Assembly (NCBI RefSeq): GCF_008830365.1
Contig: NZ_WBKI01000003.1
Coordinates: 248,001-312,000 of the forward strand
Direction of reading: 5' to 3'
DNA length: 64,000 nucleotides
Origin: Serratia proteamaculans
GTDB lineage: Bacteria > Pseudomonadota > Gammaproteobacteria > Enterobacterales > Enterobacteriaceae
Part shown: positions 45,128 to 52,886 of the stretch, one piece after another
Layout of the letters: each line of letters starts with the position of its first letter
Position numbering within the stretch: position 1 is the first letter of the stretch
Made by a program: the position numbers and the translations under genes
Notes under the pieces: generated by a model
Told to the model about the DNA's origin: nothing
What the model saw: the letters and a program-made list of their open reading frames with translations, nothing else
The model's database searches: none

Positions 45128-45826
45128 TCAGGTACGCAGAGTGCGCTGTTCAATGCGCTTTTCGAAACTGCCCTGGATCAGGCGGTCAACGTAGATACCG
45201 GGGGTGTGGATCGCCGCCGGATCCAGTTCACCCGGTGCGACGATCTCTTCCACCTCCACCACGGTGATCCGTCCGGCGGTGGCCATCAGCGGGTTAAAGT
45301 TCTGCGCGGTGTGGCGATAGATGACATTGCCGAAGTGATCGGCTTTCCAGCCCTTGATAATGGCGAAGTCGCCGGTGATTGCCTGCTCCATGATGTAGGG
45401 GCGGCCGTTGAATTCGCGCATTTCCTTGCCTTCGGCTACCGGGGTGCCGTAGCCGGTGGCGGTGAAGAACGCCGGAATACCGGCTCCCCCGGCGCGGATT
45501 TTTTCCGCCAGCGATCCTTGCGGCGTCAGCTCCACCTCCAGCTCGCCGCTGATCGCCTGTTGCTCGAACAGTGCGTTCTCCCCAACGTAGGAGGCCACCA
45601 CCTTGCTGATCTGTCTATTTTCCAGCAGCAGGCTGAGACCAAAGCCGTCGATGCCGCAGTTGTTTGATACCACCGTCAGGCCGGTCACTCCCAAACGACG
45701 GATCTCATTAATCAGGTTTTCCGGGATGCCGCACAGGCCGAAACCGCCCGCCAGCACCGTCATATTGTCCGTCAGGCCTGCCAGCGCTTCCTGGTAGCTT
45801 CCGACGCGTTTATCGAGCCCTGCCAT
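45128..45826 (-). CDS. scoA: 3-oxoacid/acetate CoA-transferase subunit A
   Basis: A 232-residue alpha subunit with the [20 protein letters not shown] glycine-rich motif and [20 protein letters not shown]. It activates acetoacetate as acetoacetyl-CoA together with subunit B. First gene of the operon scoA-scoB-atoB-HAD-permease-bdhA, divergent from a LysR gene. An AGAGGCAG site precedes the ATG. Confidence 0.92.
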   Translation of the reverse strand: MAGLDKRVGSYQEALAGLTDNMTVLAGGFGLCGIPENLINEIRRLGVTGLTVVSNNCGIDGFGLSLLLENRQISKVVASYVGENALFEQQAISGELEVELTPQGSLAEKIRAGGAGIPAFFTATGYGTPVAEGKEMREFNGRPYIMEQAITGDFAIIKGWKADHFGNVIYRHTAQNFNPLMATAGRITVVEVEEIVAPGELDPAAIHTPGIYVDRLIQGSFEKRIEQRTLRT

Positions 45827-45995
45827 TCGCTGCCTCTGAGTGTTCTGTAGCAATGGGCGGTATACCCCTGCTGCTGTAAAGGCATCATCAGGTCACAAAA
45901 ATGATTTGTTAATTTTGTTTTTGTGCCCCATTCATTTAGAATTTTTATTAATCAATTGTTAATGGCTGTTTTCAAAAGAGTTAAATAATTCAAAA
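45827..45995. promoter_or_regulatory. scoA-lysR divergent control region
   Basis: A 169-bp region with AT-rich inverted repeat ATTAA-N7-TTAAT at 45947-45963, compatible with an LTTR box (T-N11-A type). It should hold promoters for the ketone-body operon and the divergent lysR gene. Confidence 0.45.
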
Positions 45996-46898
45996 ATGAA
46001 AATGAGCATCAAACAGTTACGCGCGTTTTTAGCGGTAGCTCACACTCTTAACTTCGCCCAGGCGAGCGAACGGCTGAATATTTCGCAGCCGGCGCTGAGT
46101 CTGGCCATTCGCGGGCTGGAAGACGCGTTGGGGGGACAGTTGTTGCTGCGTACCACGCGCCGCGTGGCGCTGACGCCGGAAGGTGAGAGCTTCTTCCCGA
46201 TGGCACGCCAACTGCTGGCGGACTGGGACAATGCGGAAGAGGCGATGCACCAGCGCTTTACTTTGCAAATGGGTAAGGTGGCCATCGCTGCCATGCCTTC
46301 GTTCGCCGCTAATCCGCTGCCGCCGATCCTGAAAGTGTTTCGCGATCACTACGCCGGGATCAACGTGGCGGTGCACGACGTGATTAACGAGCAGGTATTC
46401 GAGATGATCCGTGAAGGCCGGGTGGAAATGGGCATTGCCTTCGAGCCGGAGCCCAGCGATACCCTGCACTTCACCCCGTTGTGCAACGATCGTTTTGTGG
46501 CGGTAGTGCCGAAGGATTCGCCGCTGGCAGGCCGGGCGCAGGTGAGTTGGAAAGAGCTGCTGACGCTGGACTTTATTACCCTGCAGCGCCCTTCTGCAGT
46601 GCGTTTGCTGCTGGAACAGACGCTGGCCAAAAGTGGCAGAACGCTGGAGGTGGCGTTTGAAAGCCACCAGTTGGTGACGGTCGGGCGCATGGTGGCCAAC
46701 GGGCTGGGCGCCAGCGCGGTACCGGCGCTGTGTGAACAACAGATGGGCGAGTTAGGTGCAACCTGCGTGCCGTTATTCGGCCCGGTGATTGAACGACGCG
46801 TCGGACTGATCCGCCTCGCCCAGCACCGTCTGTCTTCGGCGGCCCAGGCGCTGGCCGGGGTAATTGAACGGGAAATGGCGATGAGTGGGATGGAATGA
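45996..46898 (+). CDS. LysR-family regulator of the ketone-body operon
   Basis: A 300-residue LTTR with HTH SIKQLRAFLAVAHTLNFAQA / SERLNISQPALSLAIRGLED, then a substrate-binding domain. Its last residues VIEREMAMSGME are echoed by a decayed copy downstream of the toxin-immunity pair. Divergence from scoA suggests it activates that operon. The start is ATG 45996 or 46002. Confidence 0.87.
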   Translation: MKMSIKQLRAFLAVAHTLNFAQASERLNISQPALSLAIRGLEDALGGQLLLRTTRRVALTPEGESFFPMARQLLADWDNAEEAMHQRFTLQMGKVAIAAMPSFAANPLPPILKVFRDHYAGINVAVHDVINEQVFEMIREGRVEMGIAFEPEPSDTLHFTPLCNDRFVAVVPKDSPLAGRAQVSWKELLTLDFITLQRPSAVRLLLEQTLAKSGRTLEVAFESHQLVTVGRMVANGLGASAVPALCEQQMGELGATCVPLFGPVIERRVGLIRLAQHRLSSAAQALAGVIEREMAMSGME

Positions 46899-47017
46899 GG
46901 GGTTTGACGGGATAATTCAGGTTTTTCAGAGAATTCTGCCCCCGTAGCCTGAACCCGAACCTGTTCTCATTCTACAGAAAATGTTAAGTTTCCGTAAAAA
47001 TAGGGAATTCATTCGAC

Positions 47018-48022
47018 ATGGAACAGAAGCCCAGCAGTATTGCGCCAGGCTATTGCATCGCTCAGCAGGCTGGCCCTTTGGCCTATCAAGCCCACTATCT
47101 GTTTGGCGGCAAGCCCTCAAAAGCAGCCGACTATTTTCTGCAACTCAATGCCGACACGCCAATAGTGCAGCCGGGGCAAATGTTGATCGTTGCCGACCCG
47201 CGTAACCCTAACCAGGCGGTGCAGCTCGCCATGTTGATGCAGGCCAAGACTCGCACCAGCAAGGCAGTGCAAGCCGGTGGCGGCGATTTTCCCGCTTTTT
47301 TACACCGCAACTATGCCGCCATCGCCGCTTTCACCAGCTACGGTGATACCGTCATCGGACTGGCTTCTGATGCCGGTGAACGTTACTTTGGCCAGATCAA
47401 AAATATCCTGATCGACATTGAAAAAACCTATCAGAATCAATTCCGCATGAGCGGTGCGCTGATCGGCACCCAGTTTCAGGTGGAGCGAGCGCGGCTGTTT
47501 GGTACATTAAAACCGTTACTCAATCGCCTGACCCGCGCCCAGCTCAATATGAAAGAATATAGCCAGATTAAGCATGCTCTGGGGCTTTCCAGCAAATCAC
47601 TGGTGCATGAATGGAGTACCGCCGGAGTCGGCGCGATTAAGGGCTATTCCAACTATATCGACAGCGCCAGCCGCGCTGCGAAATTTATGAAAGCCGGCGG
47701 TTGGGTTGGCATCGGCCTCAGTGGGTTGAATACCACCAATGACGTTTATAACGCCTGCACCAGCGGCAGGGAGCAGGAATGCACCAAAATCGCGGTTAAG
47801 GGGTACAGTAATTTTGCTGCGAGTACCGCTGCCGGAATTTGGGGGGGTAATGTAGGTGCAGGCCTTGCTATTACAGCTTGTTCAATTGTTCTTGGTGCCG
47901 CAACAGCAGGAGCAGGTGTGATCGTTTGTGGTGTTGCGGGAGCAGCTATCGGAGGTGCGGCAGGCTCCACTCTAGGCAGCATGGGTTCCGATTATTTGAC
48001 TACCCTGGTGGTAGGTGAATGA
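47018..48022 (+). CDS. putative pore-forming toxin/effector with LysM-like N-terminus
   Basis: A 334-residue protein not recognised as a known family. Residues about 12-65 look LysM-like (YQAHYLFGG, YFLQLNADTPIVQPGQMLIV), suggesting cell-wall or delivery-apparatus binding. The middle (about 75-215) is helical. The C-terminal 75 residues are hydrophobic and glycine-zipper rich (GIWGGNVGAGLAITACSIVL, AGAAIGGAAGSTLGSMGSD), as in membrane-inserting toxins. Base composition becomes more AT-rich from about 47.8 kb into the next gene. The gene overlaps a small membrane protein by 4 nt, as toxin-immunity pairs do. Function inferred. Confidence 0.6.
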   Translation: MEQKPSSIAPGYCIAQQAGPLAYQAHYLFGGKPSKAADYFLQLNADTPIVQPGQMLIVADPRNPNQAVQLAMLMQAKTRTSKAVQAGGGDFPAFLHRNYAAIAAFTSYGDTVIGLASDAGERYFGQIKNILIDIEKTYQNQFRMSGALIGTQFQVERARLFGTLKPLLNRLTRAQLNMKEYSQIKHALGLSSKSLVHEWSTAGVGAIKGYSNYIDSASRAAKFMKAGGWVGIGLSGLNTTNDVYNACTSGREQECTKIAVKGYSNFAASTAAGIWGGNVGAGLAITACSIVLGAATAGAGVIVCGVAGAAIGGAAGSTLGSMGSDYLTTLVVGE

Positions 48023-48417
48023 TGAAAATTATCGTCATACTGTGTTTGTTGCTGCTGGCTTTAGGAGCCCTCATTCAGTATCTCTGCTATCACCGTCATA
48101 AAAAAGAATTTGACGTTTTTTATCAAGACTATGTAACCAAGGGATACTTTATCCCTCCCTATGTTGCCTTCGCAGATAGCCTTGGCATGCTCGGTACCTC
48201 CCTGAAAGCTCAGTGGTTTCTCTGGATCCTGAAGAATAAAAAAATAAAGATAAGAGATCAGGTTTGGCTTGATGCAAAAACTTACGCTTTCGTGCAAAAG
48301 ACGACGTCCCCGGCGTTACAAAAATGGTTGGCGTTAGACTTTATATTTTTGCTTGTGGAAGCTTTTATTATCGTCGTTGGTTGTATTTTTATTTTTCTCA
48401 TTAAGAACAGTATTTAA
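48019..48417 (+). CDS. putative membrane immunity protein of the upstream toxin
   Basis: A 132-residue protein with one N-terminal and one C-terminal membrane helix (IIVILCLLLLALGALIQYLC; LDFIFLLVEAFIIVVGCIFI) and a basic loop between them. The ATG overlaps the toxin stop (ATGA) with AGGTG upstream, so translation is coupled. The gene is clearly more AT-rich than its surroundings. Two-helix inner-membrane proteins are common immunity partners of pore-forming toxins. No homologue is recalled; the role is inferred. Confidence 0.55.
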   Translation: MMKIIVILCLLLLALGALIQYLCYHRHKKEFDVFYQDYVTKGYFIPPYVAFADSLGMLGTSLKAQWFLWILKNKKIKIRDQVWLDAKTYAFVQKTTSPALQKWLALDFIFLLVEAFIIVVGCIFIFLIKNSI

Positions 48418-48423
48418 CAATGA

Positions 48424-48514
48424 TATTCAACCACCATCGCCCAGTCAGCCCCTGCGAACTGGGCTAGCACCGCTATAGAACGGGAAATGGCCGCCAGCCA
48501 ATCCTCCACACTGT
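48424..48514 (+). pseudogene. decayed second copy of the lysR 3' end
   Basis: After the stop at 48421-48423, one frame reads ...IAQSAPANWASTAIEREMAA SQSSTL-stop. This resembles the upstream lysR C-terminus (LAQHRLSSAAQALAGVIERE MAMSGME-stop). The 14-base stretch GAACGGGAAATGGC is identical at 46866-46879 and 48478-48491. It appears to be the former lysR tail, now separated by the toxin-immunity module. Confidence 0.5.
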
Positions 48515-48558
48515 GATTTTCACCCCAGCCTCCATTGAAATAACTCCCATTCTCAATA

Positions 48559-48577
48559 AATAATGATTACTATTCTC
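48559..48577. promoter_or_regulatory. Fur-box-like site upstream of yncE
   Basis: AATAATGATTACTATTCTC matches the 19-bp Fur consensus at about 14 positions, 125 bp upstream of yncE. E. coli yncE is known as an iron/Fur-repressed gene, which supports the call. Confidence 0.55.
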
Positions 48578-48701
48578 AAGAACAGGATCCGGTGCGCCAC
48601 GACGCAACCGGCAGGACTTTACCTTCAATTCAATGTTGAGCTTTCTTGACCTCAGGGCAACGGCTCTGCGGCGACAGGCTCTTTAACTCCATGGAGAGGT
48701 T

Positions 48702-49778
48702 ATGAACTCTGCAACAACTCGCAACCGCCGTTTCGGCACGCGCACCGCTTTCCCATTGCTGCTGCTCACTTCAATGCTGTTTTCTGCCCCGCTGCTGGCC
48801 CAGGGCGAGCCAGAACTGCTGCGTAAACCGGTCGGCAAAGGTGCTTATGAGATGGTCTACAGTCAGGGCGAGAACGCGCTGTACCTGGCCACTTCGCAAA
48901 GCCGCAAGCTGGATAAAGGTGGCGTAGTCTATCGTTTGGATCCACAAACGCTGGATATCACCCAGATCATTCACAACGACATCAAACCTTTCGGCGCAGC
49001 CATTAACAGCAAAACCGACACGCTGTTCTTCGGTAACACCACCAACAATTCGGTGACCGCCATCGACGGCAAAACCGGTGAGGTGAAAGGCCGCCTGGTG
49101 CTGGATGCGCGCAAGCGTTCCGAGACGGTAAAACCCCTGGCTCCGCGTGAGCTGGTCGCCGATGCCACCACCGATACCCTGTATATCACCGGGCTGGGTG
49201 AATCCAGCGTGGTTTGGGTGGTCGACGGCAAGGATCTGACCCTGCGCACCACCATCACCGAGACCGGCAAATACGGCACCGGCCTGGCGCTGGACGCTGC
49301 TGCCGGCCGTCTGTATGTCACCAACGCCGATGGCGAACTGGTGACTATCGACACCAAAACCAACAAGGTCGTCAGCCGCAAGAAGCTCGATGAGTCCAAA
49401 GAGCACTTCTTCCTGAACATCAGCCTGGATCCGGCCACTCACCGCGCCTTTATCACTGACTCCAAGCAAGCGCAGGTGCTGGTTGTCGATACCCGCGACG
49501 GCAAAATTCTGAGCAAGATCGACGTGCCGGAATCGCTGGCGGTGCTGTTCAACCCGGCGCGTAATGAAGTCTATGTGACCCATCGCCAGGCCGGTGAAGT
49601 GAGCGTGATTGACGCCAAGAGCTACAAGCTGCTGCAAACCATCAAGACGCCGACCCACCCGAACAGCCTGGCGCTGTCACCGGATGGCCAAACGCTGTAC
49701 GTCAGCGTCAAGCAGGCTTCCAGCCGTGAGAAAGAGGCCACGGCGCCGGATGACGTGATCCGTATCGCTTTGAAATAA
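48702..49778 (+). CDS. yncE: YncE-family periplasmic beta-propeller protein
   Basis: A 358-residue exported protein with a signal peptide (TAFPLLLLTSMLFSAPLLAQ) and seven YncE/NHL-like blades (NNSVTAIDGKTGEVKGRLVL, DTKTNKVVSRKKLDE, SVIDAKSYKLLQTIKT). It is similar in length to E. coli YncE (353). The E. coli protein binds DNA in vitro and is iron-regulated; its job is unclear. A GGAGAGG site precedes the ATG. Confidence 0.88.
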   Translation: MNSATTRNRRFGTRTAFPLLLLTSMLFSAPLLAQGEPELLRKPVGKGAYEMVYSQGENALYLATSQSRKLDKGGVVYRLDPQTLDITQIIHNDIKPFGAAINSKTDTLFFGNTTNNSVTAIDGKTGEVKGRLVLDARKRSETVKPLAPRELVADATTDTLYITGLGESSVVWVVDGKDLTLRTTITETGKYGTGLALDAAAGRLYVTNADGELVTIDTKTNKVVSRKKLDESKEHFFLNISLDPATHRAFITDSKQAQVLVVDTRDGKILSKIDVPESLAVLFNPARNEVYVTHRQAGEVSVIDAKSYKLLQTIKTPTHPNSLALSPDGQTLYVSVKQASSREKEATAPDDVIRIALK

Positions 49779-49811
49779 CACCGACAGGGGCGCTATCGTC
49801 AGTTATTTTGT

Positions 49812-49899
49812 CCCCTCTCCCTGGTGAGAGGGTTAGGGTGAGGGGATACACATCGACACAAAGCCCCTCACCCCGGCCCTCTCCCCCTGGAGAGGGGGA
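49812..49899. repeat. compound CCCTCTCC/CCCTCACCC palindrome
   Basis: Two hairpins and a longer inverted repeat (GGGTGAGGGG with CCCCTCACCC; CCCTCTCC-loop-GAGAGGG units) lie between yncE and the convergent small gene. It belongs to the same interspersed family as 5250-5288 and 20136-20158. It may terminate both genes. Confidence 0.7.
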
Positions 49900-49946
49900 T
49901 GTTCACCTAAGCAGTGTTGCACATAGTTATTCAGAGCTTTGCTTCA

Positions 49947-50282
49947 CTAACTGCCATTAAATGAGTCGACGTGCTTACCCACCAGCCCGTCGGCATCCTG
50001 GATCACCACTTTTTTGGTCGCACGTTGGTAAAGGCACAGCTCTTTGCCCGGCTTGTTGTGCATAAACGCCTGCGGGTAACGGCCGCTCAGCAGCAGCGCC
50101 GAGTAACCGACGTCGTCGCCATAATGAATAATGCTTCCGGCGGCTTTGGCCCCTTTCAGTCCGCTGGCTTTCAGACAGGCCGCTTGCAGCGCTTTATCGC
50201 CACTGGCCCAGGCAGCCTCCGACGACGCCGCGACGTTGAACGCCGTGATGGCGGCGATAAATACGATTAAGGCTCTGATCAT
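49947..50282 (-). CDS. small exported protein, unknown
   Basis: A 111-residue protein with a clear signal peptide (MIRALIVFIAAITAFNVAAS) and a mature part of about 90 residues with two Cys (AACLKASG, ELCLYQRATKKVV), possibly disulfide-linked. The ATG at 50282 has AGGAGAG 7 nt upstream. I do not recognise the family. It is monocistronic, convergent with yncE. Confidence 0.75.
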   Translation of the reverse strand: MIRALIVFIAAITAFNVAASSEAAWASGDKALQAACLKASGLKGAKAAGSIIHYGDDVGYSALLLSGRYPQAFMHNKPGKELCLYQRATKKVVIQDADGLVGKHVDSFNGS

Positions 50283-50476
50283 AAACTTCTCTCCTGAATA
50301 ACCCAATGATTCGCAGTATATGCGGCTATTTATTATTCAGCCATCAGACGGCGACGCATTATTTACAGCTTTTTTATTCCGGGCGGAATTAAAGTTACGG
50401 CGTTTTTACAGACAGTTTTTAGGGCCACAGATAACATCATTACATCGCCAATATGGCCTCACGAGACGGATGTTTC

Positions 50477-51856
50477 ATGTATTCTAATATTATTGGCTTC
50501 AACCCGATGCTGGCGGATATTCCCGCCACGCAGGCGCGTTCATTGCGCAAAGAAGTTGAGCAATATTTACAGCGCTACCCCAACACCGAACACGTCGATA
50601 TTTATCTCAACGATTTGAACGGCCAGTTTCGCGGTAAACGCCTGCCTATCGCCGAGTTGTTCACACTGGACAAGGGTTGCTATTTCCCGCTGTCGATCTA
50701 CGCCATGGATCTCGGGGGGCAGGTGATTGAAGAAAGTGGGTTGGGTCAGCAGGCCGGGGAGCCGGACAGGTTGTGCCTGCCGGTTCCCGGCACATTGCGC
50801 CCCTGCGCCCGTGACCCACAGCACCATGCCCAACTGCTGCTGACAATGACCAACACCGAAGGCGACGCCTGTGAACTGGAGCCGCGCGTGGTGCTGCAAC
50901 AGGTGCTCAAACGCCTGCAGGCCAAGGGTTTCTACCCGGTGATCGCAGCAGAGCTGGAGTTTTATCTGCACGATCCGCGGCAACAACCTGCCGACGCCAG
51001 CCAGTGCCCAACGCAAAGTTTTTCTGTCGATGCCCCGGAACGCCACCATGCACTGCTCAATGACATCGAACATCAGGCCAGGCTGCAAACGCTGCCGCTG
51101 ACCGGCGTGGTGGCCGAAGCGGCCTCCGGCCAGTATGAGCTGAACCTGCACCACAGCGCCCGGGTGGTGGAAGCCTGTGACCAGGTGCTGGCCCTGAAGC
51201 GGCTCACGCGTCAGGTTGCGGAGAAACACCACCAGCATGCCTGCTTTATGGCCAAACCCTGTGCACAGGCGGCCGGCAGCGGTTTGCATTTCCATATCAG
51301 CCTGCAGGATGAGCAGGGCAACAATCTGCTGGCCAGCACACCGGGTGAACTGAGCCCCGTCATGACGCAGGTGATGGCCGGCATGCTGGCACTGATGCCG
51401 GCCTCGATGGCGATACTCGCTCCGAACATCAACGCCTTCCGCCGTTTCCGCCCTGGCATGCACGTACCGCTGCGTGCCTCCTGGGGGCACAACAACCGCA
51501 CGGTGGCGCTACGCCTGCCCTGCGCCGACAGTGCCAACCAGCGCATCGAATACCGGCTGGCCGGTGCCGATGCCAATCCTTATCTGGCGGTGGCAGCGAT
51601 GCTGAGCGGCATGCTGTATGGGCTGGAGCACTCGCTCCCCCTCCCCCCGGCAGCCTGCGGCAACGGTTATGAAAATGACGATGCGGCGGTGCTGCCGCTC
51701 AGCCAGCAGCAGGCGTTAACGTTGTTTCGCCAATGCCCGGCGCTGCGCGAAAACCTCGGCCCGGCGTTTACCGCGCTGTGGCACACCTGCAAGACCGCCG
51801 AACTGCACCGCTTTGAAGGGCAGGTCACCGCCGCGGAAATCAGCTGGATGCTGTAA
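50477..51856 (+). CDS. glutamine-synthetase-family enzyme, PuuA-like gamma-glutamylpolyamine synthetase
   Basis: A 459-residue GS. It has an N-terminal beta-grasp domain (HVDIYLNDLNGQFRGKRLPI) and a catalytic domain with metal/ATP motifs PVIAAELEFYLHD, GQYELNLHHS, GSGLHFHISL, NRTVALRLPCADSANQRIEYRL. The last is typical of PuuA rather than GlnA. It would ligate glutamate to putrescine or another amine as the first step of gamma-glutamyl degradation. It stands alone here, without puuBCD beside it; a PuuB-like oxidase lies 29 kb away. Confidence 0.85.
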   Translation: MYSNIIGFNPMLADIPATQARSLRKEVEQYLQRYPNTEHVDIYLNDLNGQFRGKRLPIAELFTLDKGCYFPLSIYAMDLGGQVIEESGLGQQAGEPDRLCLPVPGTLRPCARDPQHHAQLLLTMTNTEGDACELEPRVVLQQVLKRLQAKGFYPVIAAELEFYLHDPRQQPADASQCPTQSFSVDAPERHHALLNDIEHQARLQTLPLTGVVAEAASGQYELNLHHSARVVEACDQVLALKRLTRQVAEKHHQHACFMAKPCAQAAGSGLHFHISLQDEQGNNLLASTPGELSPVMTQVMAGMLALMPASMAILAPNINAFRRFRPGMHVPLRASWGHNNRTVALRLPCADSANQRIEYRLAGADANPYLAVAAMLSGMLYGLEHSLPLPPAACGNGYENDDAAVLPLSQQQALTLFRQCPALRENLGPAFTALWHTCKTAELHRFEGQVTAAEISWML

Positions 51857-51878
51857 CGCGCCGGACTCTGCATTCATA

Positions 51879-51896
51879 GGGCGAATATCTTCGCCC
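51879..51896. repeat. GGGCGAA / TTCGCCC hairpin
   Basis: A 7-bp stem with a 4-nt loop lies 22 nt after the glutamine-synthetase stop, followed by CCTAC. It is a relative of the hairpins at 19233 and 30652 and may end the upstream transcript. Confidence 0.5.
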
Positions 51897-51928
51897 CCTA
51901 CACCCCATGATTGAACAAGGTGAGCACC

Positions 51929-52639
51929 ATGTCTCGTTTGGTTTTGATCTCAAATAAGCAGTGTGACAGCAAAGATTTGGCCTGCGCTACGCAGGCGCTC
52001 TCGGCCGTTGAGGCCAGTGATAATGAGCAAGGGCTGTGGCTGGGCTGGAACGGTGACGTGCAGAACTTTGGCGCCGCACCGCTGCGCCCGGTCAGCCATC
52101 AGCATCGTAGCGGCTATCAGCAAGTGACCTTTCCGCTGTCCACCGAAGAGTTTCACTTCCACTATCAGGGTTACTATCACGATGGCCTGTGGCCGGTATT
52201 CCATAACCACCCGGAGAAGGCACATTTCACGCCCGAGAACTACCGCGCTTATCGGCAACTCAACCAGCACTTCGCCGATATCGCCTGCGAGTATGTGTGC
52301 CCGAACGACATCATCTGCATTGATGATTATCAGTTGCTGCCCTGCGGCCAGGCGTTGAAGGAACAGGGGCTGTTGAACCCCTGCGCGTTCTTCTTCCATT
52401 TGCCGTTTCCGTCGGCGGCGCTGCTCAGGCAGATCCCCGAGCACCACGGCTTAATCGGGTCGCTGTTTTTCTACGACCTGATCGGCTTTCAGTCGCTCGA
52501 CGACCGCAATAACTTCCTCAATTATCTGGCTAGCGAATACCCGGTCGAGATACTGCCCGACGACCAGCTACAGGTTAACGGCCATATCTTCGCCACCGGC
52601 ATCTTCCCCGCCGGGATCAACGCCCGCAAGATTTACTGA
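51929..52639 (+). CDS. half-length trehalose-6-phosphate synthase-like protein (GT20 N-terminal domain only)
   Basis: A 236-residue protein matching the first half of OtsA: SRLVLISNKQ, ENYRAYRQLNQHFADIACEY, IDDYQLLPCGQALKEQGLLN, CAFFFHLPFPSA, FYDLIGFQSLDDRNNFLNYL. It stops at FATGIFPAGINARKIY, where OtsA enters its C-terminal nucleotide-sugar domain. The canonical HDYH is IDDYQ here. Downstream 247 bp show no remainder of the gene. The frame is clean with a GGTGAG site, so it may be a conserved truncated form with a new role rather than a fresh pseudogene. Confidence 0.8.
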   Translation: MSRLVLISNKQCDSKDLACATQALSAVEASDNEQGLWLGWNGDVQNFGAAPLRPVSHQHRSGYQQVTFPLSTEEFHFHYQGYYHDGLWPVFHNHPEKAHFTPENYRAYRQLNQHFADIACEYVCPNDIICIDDYQLLPCGQALKEQGLLNPCAFFFHLPFPSAALLRQIPEHHGLIGSLFFYDLIGFQSLDDRNNFLNYLASEYPVEILPDDQLQVNGHIFATGIFPAGINARKIY

Positions 52640-52886
52640 CTCAGAACTGCCCACCCGGTTGGCGTTGCCGCGCAGCGCCCAACCGCTCACCCCGGTTTTT
52701 TGACCGCTTAGCGCCCCTATGGCACCGCTGACTGAAATTCAGATGTCTTCCCCTGCCCCAAGCCGCAATGATGAGCTGTTCCTAAACCTATACCCGACCG
52801 TTATCCGCACCCGGGCCCCGTGCCTGAAACATCTTATAAGCGGATTAACTCACTCATTTTTGCAGATTTGAACTAAGGATATCTCG

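Noticed and set aside
47018-48417. Interpretation of the LysM-like protein as a housekeeping peptidoglycan hydrolase
   Set aside because: No hydrolase domain or signal peptide follows the LysM-like part; the glycine-zipper C-terminus and overlapping membrane partner fit a toxin-immunity pair better.
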